Source of the DNA: a bacterium
Lineage (GTDB): Bacteria; Cyanobacteriota; Vampirovibrionia; Gastranaerophilales; Gastranaerophilaceae
Length of the DNA: 37,977 nt
Direction: 5' to 3'
Assembly (NCBI GenBank): GCA_017403285.1
Contig: JAFQOI010000162.1
Location: forward strand, 1-37,977
Below are positions 24,832 to 32,556 of this stretch, piece by piece (position 1 is the first letter of the stretch; each line of letters opens with the position of its first letter). A model generated the notes under the pieces. It had not been told where the DNA came from and made no database searches. It saw nothing but the letters and a program-made list of their open reading frames with translations. The position numbers and the translations under genes are program-made.

Positions 24832-25137
24832 TTATTTTAATAAAGATAGCAATGTATTCATAAGTTCAAATTTTGGTTTGTAGCCAGAAAATTGACCTAA
24901 AATTTTGCCATTTTTGAACAAAATAAAACTGGGAAAAGCGTGAATATCGTAACGTTGAGTTATATTTGGATTGTCATCAGGATTTATTTCTCCTACCCAA
25001 ATATTGTTTTCTGCTATCTCTTTTAGTATTGGTTTTTGTTTTTGACAATAACCACACCATGGGGCTGTGAATGCTACAAATTTTACCCCATCTTTTATAT
25101 TTTCATCAAAATTACTTTCATTGAGTTCTTGTATCAT
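24832..25137 (-). CDS. Thioredoxin with CGYC active site
   Basis: 101 residues, thioredoxin length. Active site APWCGYCQKQKP (C28, C31) and the cis-Pro loop HAFPSFILFKNGKILGQFSGY. Known: a dithiol/disulfide reductase. The dipeptide Gly-Tyr between the Cys replaces the usual Gly-Pro, which should shift the redox potential toward an oxidising or isomerase-type role (inference). There is no signal peptide, so it is cytosolic. AAGGAGA lies just upstream of the ATG. Confidence 0.93.
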   Translation of the reverse strand: MIQELNESNFDENIKDGVKFVAFTAPWCGYCQKQKPILKEIAENNIWVGEINPDDNPNITQRYDIHAFPSFILFKNGKILGQFSGYKPKFELMNTLLSLLK

Positions 25138-25209
25138 ATATTCTCCTTTTTCTAGAGAATAATATTATAGAACATTTTTTGCATTCCCCTTTTGATGAAA
25201 TATACAGTA

Positions 25210-25689
25210 TTATTTTCTAATTGTAAGTCTTTCTAGTTTTCGAACAAATCTTGTTAGTTTATTTTCTGTATCTTTTGTGATTGAATCAACAAGAATTGTT
25301 TTTGCTCCGAGTAATTTGCCTGCTAGAATATCTGTAAGTGGTCTATCTCCAATTACAACTGTTTGTTGTGGCGTTAATTCTACTAGTTCAAGAAATTCTC
25401 TCATAACTTTTGGAGATGGTTTATTTGCATGTCCTATTACTGGAAAATCTGACATTGATTGTACTTTTGCTATATATTCTTTGTTTTTGTTATTGCTTAT
25501 TATAGCAATGGTAAAACTTTTGCTTAATGATTCTAATAAAGATAATACATGTTCGGGATATTTACCTGATTTTGATGGCATTACAGTACTATCTAAATCA
25601 AATAAAATTGCTTTAATTTCGCTTTGTCCAATTTCGTTATAGTCAATGTCAAATAGTGATACTACATTATAATCTGGTTTTAAAATCAT
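25210..25689 (-). CDS. YqeG-type HAD phosphatase
   Basis: 159 residues. HAD motif I LFDLDSTVMP (D31, D33), motif II AIISNNKNKEY, motif III/IV GDRPLTDILAGKLLGAKTILV, with K in VIGHANKPSPK. The text is typical of YqeG/GEP4-like HAD-IIIA enzymes, some of which dephosphorylate phosphatidylglycerol phosphate. That role is plausible here but not proved. The ATG overlaps the stop of the upstream U32-family gene by four bases. Confidence 0.88.
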   Translation of the reverse strand: MILKPDYNVVSLFDIDYNEIGQSEIKAILFDLDSTVMPSKSGKYPEHVLSLLESLSKSFTIAIISNNKNKEYIAKVQSMSDFPVIGHANKPSPKVMREFLELVELTPQQTVVIGDRPLTDILAGKLLGAKTILVDSITKDTENKLTRFVRKLERLTIRK

Positions 25690-26936
25690 CTTAAATTCTT
25701 TACTCCAATTGTTCTTGCTAATGCATATTTATAATCTTTTGGTCCTTGTGATAATTCAATAAGAGAAACATCATTTGTATTTGAAAGAGGTTTTTCTTCT
25801 TTTTCTTTTTCATCGGTAATTTTTGTAACTTTCGCTCTAAAGCATTCATCAGGCGTGATTATTTCAATTTCATCGTTTAAAAGGAATTTATTTTTAGTTA
25901 GTACTTTATATTTATCACCAACTTTATCTAAGAACACGCAAAGACAATCAGCCCCTGCAAGTCCTTTTGATATGTCGTAACTATACCCTTCACTGTCTGG
26001 TTTATGTAAATAAAAACCAGTAGTGTATCCACGATTCCCTATTTTAATAATTTCGTTATAATTTTTTTCTTTATTGATTGTTCCTGTTGTTAAATAGTCA
26101 TCAATTGCTTTGCGATAAACCTTGGCAACCGCTGATACATAATAAAGACTTTTTGTTCTACCTTCAATTTTAAATGAATCAATACCAATATCTATAAGTT
26201 CTGGTAGATAGTTGATTAGGGCAAGGTCTTTAGGGCTTAGTATGTGCGTGCCCTGTCCATTTTCTTCAATATCAAAATATTCGCCTTCTCTTGTTTCTTC
26301 AACAAGTTTGTAACTCCAACGGCAAGATTGTGAACAATTTCCGTGATTTGCTTTTCTTTCTCCTTTTGTCATATAGTCGCTTATCAAACATCTTCCTGAA
26401 AAAGAAACGCACTGTGCTCCGTGAATAAATACCTCATATTCCATATCTGGAACTTTATTTTTAATTTCTGATATTTGGTCAAGTGATAAATCCCTTGATA
26501 AAACAACTCTTTCTGCGCCTAAATCTTGCCAAAATTTAACTGCCTCATAGTTTAATATATTTGTTTGTGTGCTGACGTGCAATGGAATTTCGGGCATGTA
26601 TTTTTTTATCAGATTATAAACTCCAAAATCTGAAAATAAAATAGCATCAGGCTTCGCATCATTTATTCTTTCTGCCGATTCAATCATTTTTTTAATATCG
26701 TTGTTATATGCAAAAATATTTAAAGTTAAATAAACTTTTTTGTTCATTGAATGTGCTAATTCAATGCATTCTTTTAAGTTGTCGATTGTTATTAATTCGC
26801 CTTTACGCATTGCTCTAAGACTAAAGTCAACCATTCCAAGATAAACAGCATCAGCGCCATAGTGTATTGCATAGTCTAATTTTTCTTTGCTACCTGCTGG
26901 TAATAATAATTCTGGTTTCTTAATCGTTTTCATCAT
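25686..26936 (-). CDS. U32-family protein (TrhP-like tRNA hydroxylation)
   Basis: 416 residues. Seen: PELLLPAGSKEKLDYAIHYGADAVYLG at the start; HVSTQTNILNYEAVKFWQDLGAERVVLSRDL; and the four-Cys block IHGAQCVSFSGRCLIS...GNCSQSCRWSY, the likely Fe-S site. Then KDLALINYLPELIDIGIDSFKIEGR. Known: proteins called peptidase U32 include TrhP/YegQ and RlhA, which hydroxylate tRNA or rRNA uridine/cytidine. The C-terminal domain present here fits the TrhP branch. It overlaps the FlhA-like gene by 17 bases. I do not support a protease role. Confidence 0.85.
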   Translation of the reverse strand: MMKTIKKPELLLPAGSKEKLDYAIHYGADAVYLGMVDFSLRAMRKGELITIDNLKECIELAHSMNKKVYLTLNIFAYNNDIKKMIESAERINDAKPDAILFSDFGVYNLIKKYMPEIPLHVSTQTNILNYEAVKFWQDLGAERVVLSRDLSLDQISEIKNKVPDMEYEVFIHGAQCVSFSGRCLISDYMTKGERKANHGNCSQSCRWSYKLVEETREGEYFDIEENGQGTHILSPKDLALINYLPELIDIGIDSFKIEGRTKSLYYVSAVAKVYRKAIDDYLTTGTINKEKNYNEIIKIGNRGYTTGFYLHKPDSEGYSYDISKGLAGADCLCVFLDKVGDKYKVLTKNKFLLNDEIEIITPDECFRAKVTKITDEKEKEEKPLSNTNDVSLIELSQGPKDYKYALARTIGVKNLR

Positions 26937-28413
26937 AAGGACATTCTACTATAAAATTATCTTTTTCCATATCATATATTATTTGAAAAGCGATATAATC
27001 GGTATCTGTTGAATGTTTTGAATATTTAATATACTTTTCCATAACGTAATTGATATCTTTTAATGAATAATTCTTTTCAAGTATTTTAATTAAAACTTCT
27101 TTCAACTCTATAAGATCCACGTTGTTTCTAATGTTACTTTTATTATGGTTTTGGCTATATGAAAAGAACAAGTTTAAATATCCTGCAACAAATTCTTCTG
27201 TAACAATAAGACGAACATTTTTCATTAATATCTGAGAAAATATTTTCCTAAAATATTTTGCTCCTGTATAATATTGTTTTTTATCTAAGTTTTTGCAATA
27301 GTTTTCGTCTACAATATAGTATGTTCCAAATATTGTTTCTTCTTTTTTGAAATTATCATTAATTTCAATATTATATTTGTTTTTTTGTTCTTCCGTAATA
27401 ACATAGTCAACAGCACTTATATCAATGTGAAATACTTCTTTGCTTCTTATAAAAATTTTGTATCCTGATTTGACAAGACTATTATCTATATACCTAATAT
27501 CGGGAAGAATTAGTCCATATTTGTGAATAAAATCGAGTCTTATTTCAGAAGCAATTGGCAACATTATATCTTTTTCTTCAGGGTCAACATAGGGTACTTC
27601 TTCTTTTGAAACATCAACTCTTACTATATCTATACCTAAATGTAAATAATCAGGTGGATTAATGTATTTTTTTAAATCATTAATTTTTTTATTTGACTTA
27701 TTCATGTAATAAGGAAAAGAAAAAGCCAAAAGAATTATTACGATTAATACTATTTTGTATATATTCAATATAGTTTCTGTGCTTTTTACTGGTGATACTA
27801 TTGCAAATAGTAGAGATATTGATAAAAATATGATTATTGTGCCAAGTTGTTCTTTGTAATTAATTTTAGAAAAAATAAATTCTGTTGTTTTATTTTTTAA
27901 GTATAATTTTTTCTGATTTAAGTATTCTGATAGTCGTTTAAATGGCGTAAGCGCGTATTCTCCAACAGGAAGTTTGTGTTGCTCTTTCATTTTTGTAAAT
28001 TCTTCATTAATCGCCTTGGATACTTTTTCAAGTATTTCTTCGTTTGTTAGATTCTGTGCGCTATAGTTAACAAGTTCTTTACTAATTGTTTTTATTTGTG
28101 ATTCGAAAAATGCATATTTTTGCATAGTGCTTATAGGTGCTTCTTGCCAAAAGAACAATCTTACAGATTCATTTATTAGTGTTATCAAAATCTCATTAAA
28201 ATCTTTTGCAAGTTCAGGGTTATGAATTATATTTTGAACTTCAAAGGTTTTCTTTTTTTGAATATATACTTTCCAGAAAATAGAAGAATAGTATCTTTCC
28301 ACAATTTCATCAATAATTGCATAATCTTCTTCTGTTGGTAATTCGCTATAGTAACTATTGTTAATTCCTTTATGTAAATCTTCTATAAAAATCTTTGTAT
28401 ATTTGTTTTGCAT
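26920..28413 (-). CDS. Membrane protein with FlhA/SctV-like cytosolic C-terminal domain
   Basis: 497 residues. Residues 1-190 are helical and polar with no family I know. Two membrane helices lie at 191-207 and 216-236. Residues ~256-485 follow the order of the FlhA/SctV export-gate cytoplasmic domain: LHLGIDIVRV...VDPEEKDIMLPIASEIR, then HKYGLILPDIRYIDN and YKIFIRSKEV; ETIFGTYYIVDE (like PaFG..a.WI); and at the end LIELKEVLIKILEKNYSLKDINYVMEKY (like vL..LL.E.vsIrdl..ILE). FlhA has eight membrane helices; this has two, so it cannot form the same channel part. It overlaps the U32 gene by 17 bases and follows a radical SAM gene by 17. Role unknown. Confidence 0.7.
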   Translation of the reverse strand: MQNKYTKIFIEDLHKGINNSYYSELPTEEDYAIIDEIVERYYSSIFWKVYIQKKKTFEVQNIIHNPELAKDFNEILITLINESVRLFFWQEAPISTMQKYAFFESQIKTISKELVNYSAQNLTNEEILEKVSKAINEEFTKMKEQHKLPVGEYALTPFKRLSEYLNQKKLYLKNKTTEFIFSKINYKEQLGTIIIFLSISLLFAIVSPVKSTETILNIYKIVLIVIILLAFSFPYYMNKSNKKINDLKKYINPPDYLHLGIDIVRVDVSKEEVPYVDPEEKDIMLPIASEIRLDFIHKYGLILPDIRYIDNSLVKSGYKIFIRSKEVFHIDISAVDYVITEEQKNKYNIEINDNFKKEETIFGTYYIVDENYCKNLDKKQYYTGAKYFRKIFSQILMKNVRLIVTEEFVAGYLNLFFSYSQNHNKSNIRNNVDLIELKEVLIKILEKNYSLKDINYVMEKYIKYSKHSTDTDYIAFQIIYDMEKDNFIVECPYDEND

Positions 28414-28430
28414 CTATATTGCTTCTTTCT

Positions 28431-29459
28431 TCATTTATTTTTTTTTCCAAAAAAGAAATGTAAATTTGCTTTTATTTTTGTTAATGTTGATATTTTGCGG
28501 CAGTTGTATACTTTATTTTCAATAATAGCATCTGCCCAATTTTGCTCGCAAAGAGTCATATTGTATTTTTTTGCTTGTTGCGCAAAATATTCATATGCTT
28601 TAATAACAGAAGTTTCTATTGCTTTGTTTTTTGTATTCATTTTGCTTTCAAGATGATCAACAGACCGTACTACGGATGTGATTCCTATCGATTTTGCAAC
28701 TTCAAAAAATTTGTCTATTTCCTTTTTGTTGTCATTTACATTTGGAAGTACAATATATTTTAGTCTTACTTTGTATGAGTTTTCTTTTGTATCTTCAATG
28801 TATTGTTTTAAAGTGTTTATAACTTCATCAAATTTATCAACTCTTTTGATTCTTTTAAATGTTTCTTTTGTTCCACAATCTAGTGAAATGCAAATTTTAT
28901 TGTCATTATGTGCGTTTAGCATATCAGAAATCAATTTTTCATATTTGATTCCATTTGTAAGGACTTCTAGTTTGCATCCTTTTTTTATTAATAGGCTGAG
29001 AATTTCTGGAAATTCCTGAAGCATAGTTGGTTCACCACCCATAAATGCAATAAAGCTTTTTTCTGTTATTCTTCCTTCTGCTATCAGTTTTTTGATAAAT
29101 GGTAGTGAGTCATAATCATCACTTTTTTTAATGCTTTCGTTAAAATCAGAATGAACTGAACAGTAAAAACAAGCAGCATTGCAGTGTTTCCAGTTGAATA
29201 CAGTTATTTTGTATATTTTGGCATCAAATTCTTTCCAGTCTTTTAATTCTAACAGTGGACATTCTTTGCAACGTTCAGGTATGATGCCATTTTTCATTTC
29301 TTCAATGATTTTCAACCTGCGTTCTTCGTTTTTGTTAAATGCATCATTTCCTTTATAAGAAATATATTCAGGGCCTTCCCATACCTCATTACAGTACTTA
29401 AATCCTGAAAAACTTAAATCTATACTACCTAATATATGGTCACAACATTTGTATTCCAA
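28431..29459 (-). CDS. Radical SAM protein, type 2, with N-terminal Cys block
   Basis: 342 residues from TTG 29459, chosen because AAGGAG (29467-29472) lies seven bases upstream. The in-frame ATG 29486 falls inside the -10 box. Seen: N-terminal C5, C6, C23, C64 and C67; radical SAM core C93-x3-C97-x2-C100 (HCNAACFYC); MGGEPTML; ISLDCGTKETFKRIKRVDKF; LKYIVLPNVNDNKKE. The C-terminus is a basic amphipathic tail (LTKIKANLHFFFGKKNK). It heads the minus-strand run with the FlhA-like and U32 genes, and is divergent from the next cluster member. Substrate unknown. Confidence 0.9.
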   Translation of the reverse strand: MEYKCCDHILGSIDLSFSGFKYCNEVWEGPEYISYKGNDAFNKNEERRLKIIEEMKNGIIPERCKECPLLELKDWKEFDAKIYKITVFNWKHCNAACFYCSVHSDFNESIKKSDDYDSLPFIKKLIAEGRITEKSFIAFMGGEPTMLQEFPEILSLLIKKGCKLEVLTNGIKYEKLISDMLNAHNDNKICISLDCGTKETFKRIKRVDKFDEVINTLKQYIEDTKENSYKVRLKYIVLPNVNDNKKEIDKFFEVAKSIGITSVVRSVDHLESKMNTKNKAIETSVIKAYEYFAQQAKKYNMTLCEQNWADAIIENKVYNCRKISTLTKIKANLHFFFGKKNK

Positions 29460-29466
29460 AAATATG

Positions 29467-29472
29467 CTCCTT
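29467..29472 (-). promoter_or_regulatory. SD deciding the TTG start at 29459
   Basis: AAGGAG on the minus strand with seven-base spacing to TTG. With this start the CxxxCxxC falls at residue 93, as in the sibling proteins. Confidence 0.7.
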
Positions 29473-29484
29473 TTTCCTAAAATC

Positions 29485-29493
29485 ATTATAGCA
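29485..29493 (-). promoter_or_regulatory. Extended -10 of the minus-strand radical SAM operon
   Basis: TGC-TATAAT on the minus strand. It abuts the plus-strand box at 29494-29502, giving back-to-back promoters in the 61-base divergent spacer. The predicted leader is about 20 bases and contains the SD. Confidence 0.5.
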
Positions 29494-29502
29494 TGTTATA
29501 CT
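29494..29502 (+). promoter_or_regulatory. Extended -10 of the plus-strand radical SAM operon
   Basis: TGT-TATACT, 18 bases before ATG 29521. It would drive the five genes 29521-34590. The -35 is weak, as expected for an extended -10 promoter. Confidence 0.5.
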
Positions 29503-29520
29503 ATTCGTGCGGGTTAAATT

Positions 29521-30525
29521 ATGACTATAAAAAAAGCGATATGTACATTCCCATTTAATGCAGCACAAATAAGTATGCAAGGTGAAGTCTTTGTGTGTTG
29601 TCCACCTTGGTGTAAATCTTATTCTTTTGGTAATATATTTGAACAATCTTTTGATGAAATTTGGAATGGCGATAAAGCAAAAGAATTTAGACGTCAGTTT
29701 ATTGATGATGATTATAAATATTGTGATTTAAATTTGTGTGTAAAAGATTGTTCTCAGGATATTATTCCAACTGAAATGGTAAAAAAACCAGAAACATTCA
29801 TATTTTGTTATGATTCAATGTGTAATGTAAAATGTATTTTTTGCAGAAGTTGCCACGAAAAACAAGATTTGACATATTTTGATAATAATATGGACGAAAT
29901 AATTTTAAATATGTTAGAAAATGCAAAAAATGTTGTATTGTCTGGAGTTGGAGAAGCGCTATTTAGCCCACATTCTAGAAAACTTATAAAGAGAATATCG
30001 CAGTTATACCCACATATAAAATTTTCGTTAATTACAAATGGTATTTTATGTGACGAACAAAATTTAAAAGACTTGGAAATCATAGATAAGCTTTTGTCTA
30101 TAACGGTTTCATTACACGCTGTTAAAAAGGTTACTTATGATAGGCTTGTTGTTAATGGTGATTTTGATAAAGTAATGAATAATCTTGCTTTTCTTTCTCA
30201 ATTGAAAAAAGAAAATAAAATGGACAGATTTATTCTAAATTTTGTAGTTAATGCATATAACTATAAAGAAATGCCTGAATATATAAAAATGGCTGATGAA
30301 ATAGGTGCAACCGTTGGATTTTTAGAACTTTTAAAATTGGAAACCAATGAAAGTGTGTATGAAAAATTAAATATAGCAAATGAAAAACATCCTCAATACA
30401 ATGACTTTGTTAAATTGATGAAAAATCCTATCTTTAAGAGTGGTAAATGTACAATAAATGATGAAATGCTCAACTTAAAACCAATATCATTTTACAAAGT
30501 TTTAAAATATAGATTTTTCAAGTAA
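29521..30525 (+). CDS. Radical SAM protein, type 1, N-terminal SPASM-like domain
   Basis: 334 residues. Residues 1-80 read as a SPASM-type auxiliary cluster domain: C8, the QGEVFVCC turn (C26, C27), C31, SFGNIFEQSFDEIWNG, then C68, C73 and C77. The radical SAM core follows: C101-x3-C105-x2-C108 (MCNVKCIFC). The usual GGEP is GVGEAL, and TVSLHA is present downstream. The protein ends in a basic aromatic tail (FYKVLKYRFFK). In most SPASM proteins this domain is C-terminal; here it comes first. First gene of a five-gene plus-strand run; the next starts 31 bases on. Substrate unknown. Confidence 0.9.
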   Translation: MTIKKAICTFPFNAAQISMQGEVFVCCPPWCKSYSFGNIFEQSFDEIWNGDKAKEFRRQFIDDDYKYCDLNLCVKDCSQDIIPTEMVKKPETFIFCYDSMCNVKCIFCRSCHEKQDLTYFDNNMDEIILNMLENAKNVVLSGVGEALFSPHSRKLIKRISQLYPHIKFSLITNGILCDEQNLKDLEIIDKLLSITVSLHAVKKVTYDRLVVNGDFDKVMNNLAFLSQLKKENKMDRFILNFVVNAYNYKEMPEYIKMADEIGATVGFLELLKLETNESVYEKLNIANEKHPQYNDFVKLMKNPIFKSGKCTINDEMLNLKPISFYKVLKYRFFK

Positions 30526-30556
30526 AATAAAACATATAGTATTTACGAGGTTTGAG

Positions 30557-31540
30557 ATGGCTTATTTATCATGCGAATTTGTTGAAAACGGAATGTGTTT
30601 TATCTACGATGCAGCGGTGCTTTGTAGTTATTCAATGTGTATGAAATTTGAAGCAATAAAAATCATTGAAGATTATAAAGGTGAACTTTTTGATTGGGAT
30701 AAAGTAAGACAAATTAAGCAAGAATATCGTGATAGATTCGCAAAAAATGATATTCCTCCAATCTGTCAAGGATGCCCTAGTTTGAAGTGTAAAGACTGGA
30801 ATGGAGATATGCAATTAAAATATATCCTTATAAATCATTGGGAAAATTGTCAACTTGATTGCATTTATTGCCATACTCACGAAAGAAAAAAAGAATTAAA
30901 TAAAATGAAACCTTGGAAAATTCTTCCAGTATTGAAGGATGCTCTTAAAAATAATATGTTGAGTAATGAAGGTAATGTTAATATTACTGGTGGAGAACCT
31001 ACAATATTAAAGGAATTCCCTGATTTGATGAAATTTTTTCTTACTAAAACAAATATTTTCATAATGATTAATACAGCAGCAGTTGATTATTCTAAATGGA
31101 TACGAAAGGCAATAGAACTTCGTAGAGCAGCACCTACAATTTCTTTAGATGCTGGAACAAGAGAAACTTATAAAAAAATAAAAAATGTAGATTGTTTCAA
31201 GAAAGTAGTTAATAATATTAAAAAATATAAAAAAGGCTTAGACCCAATACAGACAAGTTTAATAGGGATGAAGTACATTTTTATTCCTGGGTATAACGAT
31301 ACTTTAGAGGAAGTCCAAAGTTGGCTTAAACTTGTTGAAGAATTGGGTATGACAAATATTCAACTTGAACTAGAACATCACTGGTATGAGAAAAATAAAT
31401 ATTTGCCAGATAATGTTAAGGAATATATTGAATTAGTTGTGAAATATGTTCATGAACATAAATGTAATTTGTCTTATCGTGAAATACTAACAACCTGCGG
31501 TTATACAGAAGTTATTAGATATATAAATAATGGCAGATAA
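30557..31540 (+). CDS. Radical SAM protein, type 2
   Basis: 327 residues. The SD GAGG precedes ATG 30557. Seven N-terminal Cys: C6, C14, C23, C28, C70, C73 and C78, the last group in IPPICQGCPSLKC. Core C98-x3-C102-x2-C105 (NCQLDCIYC), TGGEPTIL (GGEP 145-148), TISLDAGTRETYKKIKNVDC and MKYIFIPGYNDTLEE. It shares well over a third of its residues with the next gene, starting with the same MAYLSCEFVENG. It has none of the GNIFEQSFDEIWNG block of type 1. Its role relative to its type 1 neighbours is open. Confidence 0.9.
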   Translation: MAYLSCEFVENGMCFIYDAAVLCSYSMCMKFEAIKIIEDYKGELFDWDKVRQIKQEYRDRFAKNDIPPICQGCPSLKCKDWNGDMQLKYILINHWENCQLDCIYCHTHERKKELNKMKPWKILPVLKDALKNNMLSNEGNVNITGGEPTILKEFPDLMKFFLTKTNIFIMINTAAVDYSKWIRKAIELRRAAPTISLDAGTRETYKKIKNVDCFKKVVNNIKKYKKGLDPIQTSLIGMKYIFIPGYNDTLEEVQSWLKLVEELGMTNIQLELEHHWYEKNKYLPDNVKEYIELVVKYVHEHKCNLSYREILTTCGYTEVIRYINNGR

Positions 31541-31554
31541 AACAAGGATTAAGT

Positions 31555-32556
31555 ATGGCTTATTTATCTTGCGAATTTGTTGAAAATGGAATATGTTTTT
31601 TAGTCGATTCTGTAATGATATGCTGTTATGCAATGAGCATTGGACATCAAGGACTTTGTATTTCTCCTAAATTTGTAGGTCAGGAACTAGATTGGGAAGA
31701 AGTTATTAATATAAAACAAGAAATCCGTGAGCGGTTTGCGAAAAATGATATTCCATCTGCTTGTTTAGAGTGTCCTCGCCTTAAAAATAAAGAATGGAAA
31801 GATAAAAATAAATTTAATTATATTCTTATAAATCACTGGAATAACTGTAATATGAAATGTATTTACTGCTATACCAGAGATAGAAAAAAAGAATTTAACA
31901 AAATGATTCCATATAAAATCTTACCTGTGTTAAAAGATGCTGTGAAAAATAAAATGTTAACAGAGGATTGTTGGATTGATATTACAGGTGGAGAACCTTT
32001 AGTATTGAAAGAATTTCCTGATTTGATGAAATTTATAATAGAGGAAACGACCGCAACTGTACTTGTTAATACTGCGGGGACGGATTATTCAAAATGGATA
32101 AAAAAAGGGTTAGTGCAAGGTAGGGTTTCTCCAACTATTTCACTAGATGCAGGAACAAGAGAAACATATAAAAAGATAAAAGGGTTTGATTATTTTAAAA
32201 AAGTTATAAATAATGTGAAAAAATATCAAAAAGGATTAGATGAAGTTAAAAATAGTTTAATATCATTGAAATACATTTTTATACCTGAAATAAATGACAA
32301 TATTGATGAACTTCAATGTTGGTTAAATTTAGTTGAAGAATTGGGAATAAAAAATATAAAACTTGAAATTGAACATGAATGGTATTTGAAAAACAAGTTT
32401 GTCCCAGAGAATATAAGGGAATATATTGAGTACGTTAAAGATTTTACACATCGTTATAAATGCAATTTGTCTTATCGTGAATTGTTAGTTCATATTGGGT
32501 ATAATAAAGACGAAATTCATTATATAGAGAACGGATTGTGGTATAATCATAACTAA
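31555..32556 (+). CDS. Radical SAM protein, type 2, tandem duplicate of 30557
   Basis: 333 residues. It begins MAYLSCEFVENGICF, and long blocks repeat the previous protein: RFAKNDIP, YILINHW, KILPVLKDA, KEFPDLMKF, TISLDAGTRETYKKIK, HKCNLSYRE-like KCNLSYREL. N-terminal Cys: C6, C14, C23, C24, C70 and C73. Core C98-x3-C102-x2-C105 (NCNMKCIYC). GGEP at 145-148. The two genes arose by duplication, but the C-terminal thirds and the loops after the core differ, so substrates may too. The SD AAGGA lies seven bases before the ATG; its stop overlaps the next start by one base. Confidence 0.9.
   Translation: MAYLSCEFVENGICFLVDSVMICCYAMSIGHQGLCISPKFVGQELDWEEVINIKQEIRERFAKNDIPSACLECPRLKNKEWKDKNKFNYILINHWNNCNMKCIYCYTRDRKKEFNKMIPYKILPVLKDAVKNKMLTEDCWIDITGGEPLVLKEFPDLMKFIIEETTATVLVNTAGTDYSKWIKKGLVQGRVSPTISLDAGTRETYKKIKGFDYFKKVINNVKKYQKGLDEVKNSLISLKYIFIPEINDNIDELQCWLNLVEELGIKNIKLEIEHEWYLKNKFVPENIREYIEYVKDFTHRYKCNLSYRELLVHIGYNKDEIHYIENGLWYNHN

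Noticed and set aside
25686-26936. Peptidase activity of the U32 protein
   Set aside because: The Cys block and C-terminal domain fit the TrhP/RlhA RNA-modification branch; no protease motif is seen.
29460-29486. ATG 29486 as start of the first radical SAM gene
   Set aside because: It falls inside the -10 box, and the SD lies after it; TTG 29459 has ideal spacing and aligns the core with its siblings.
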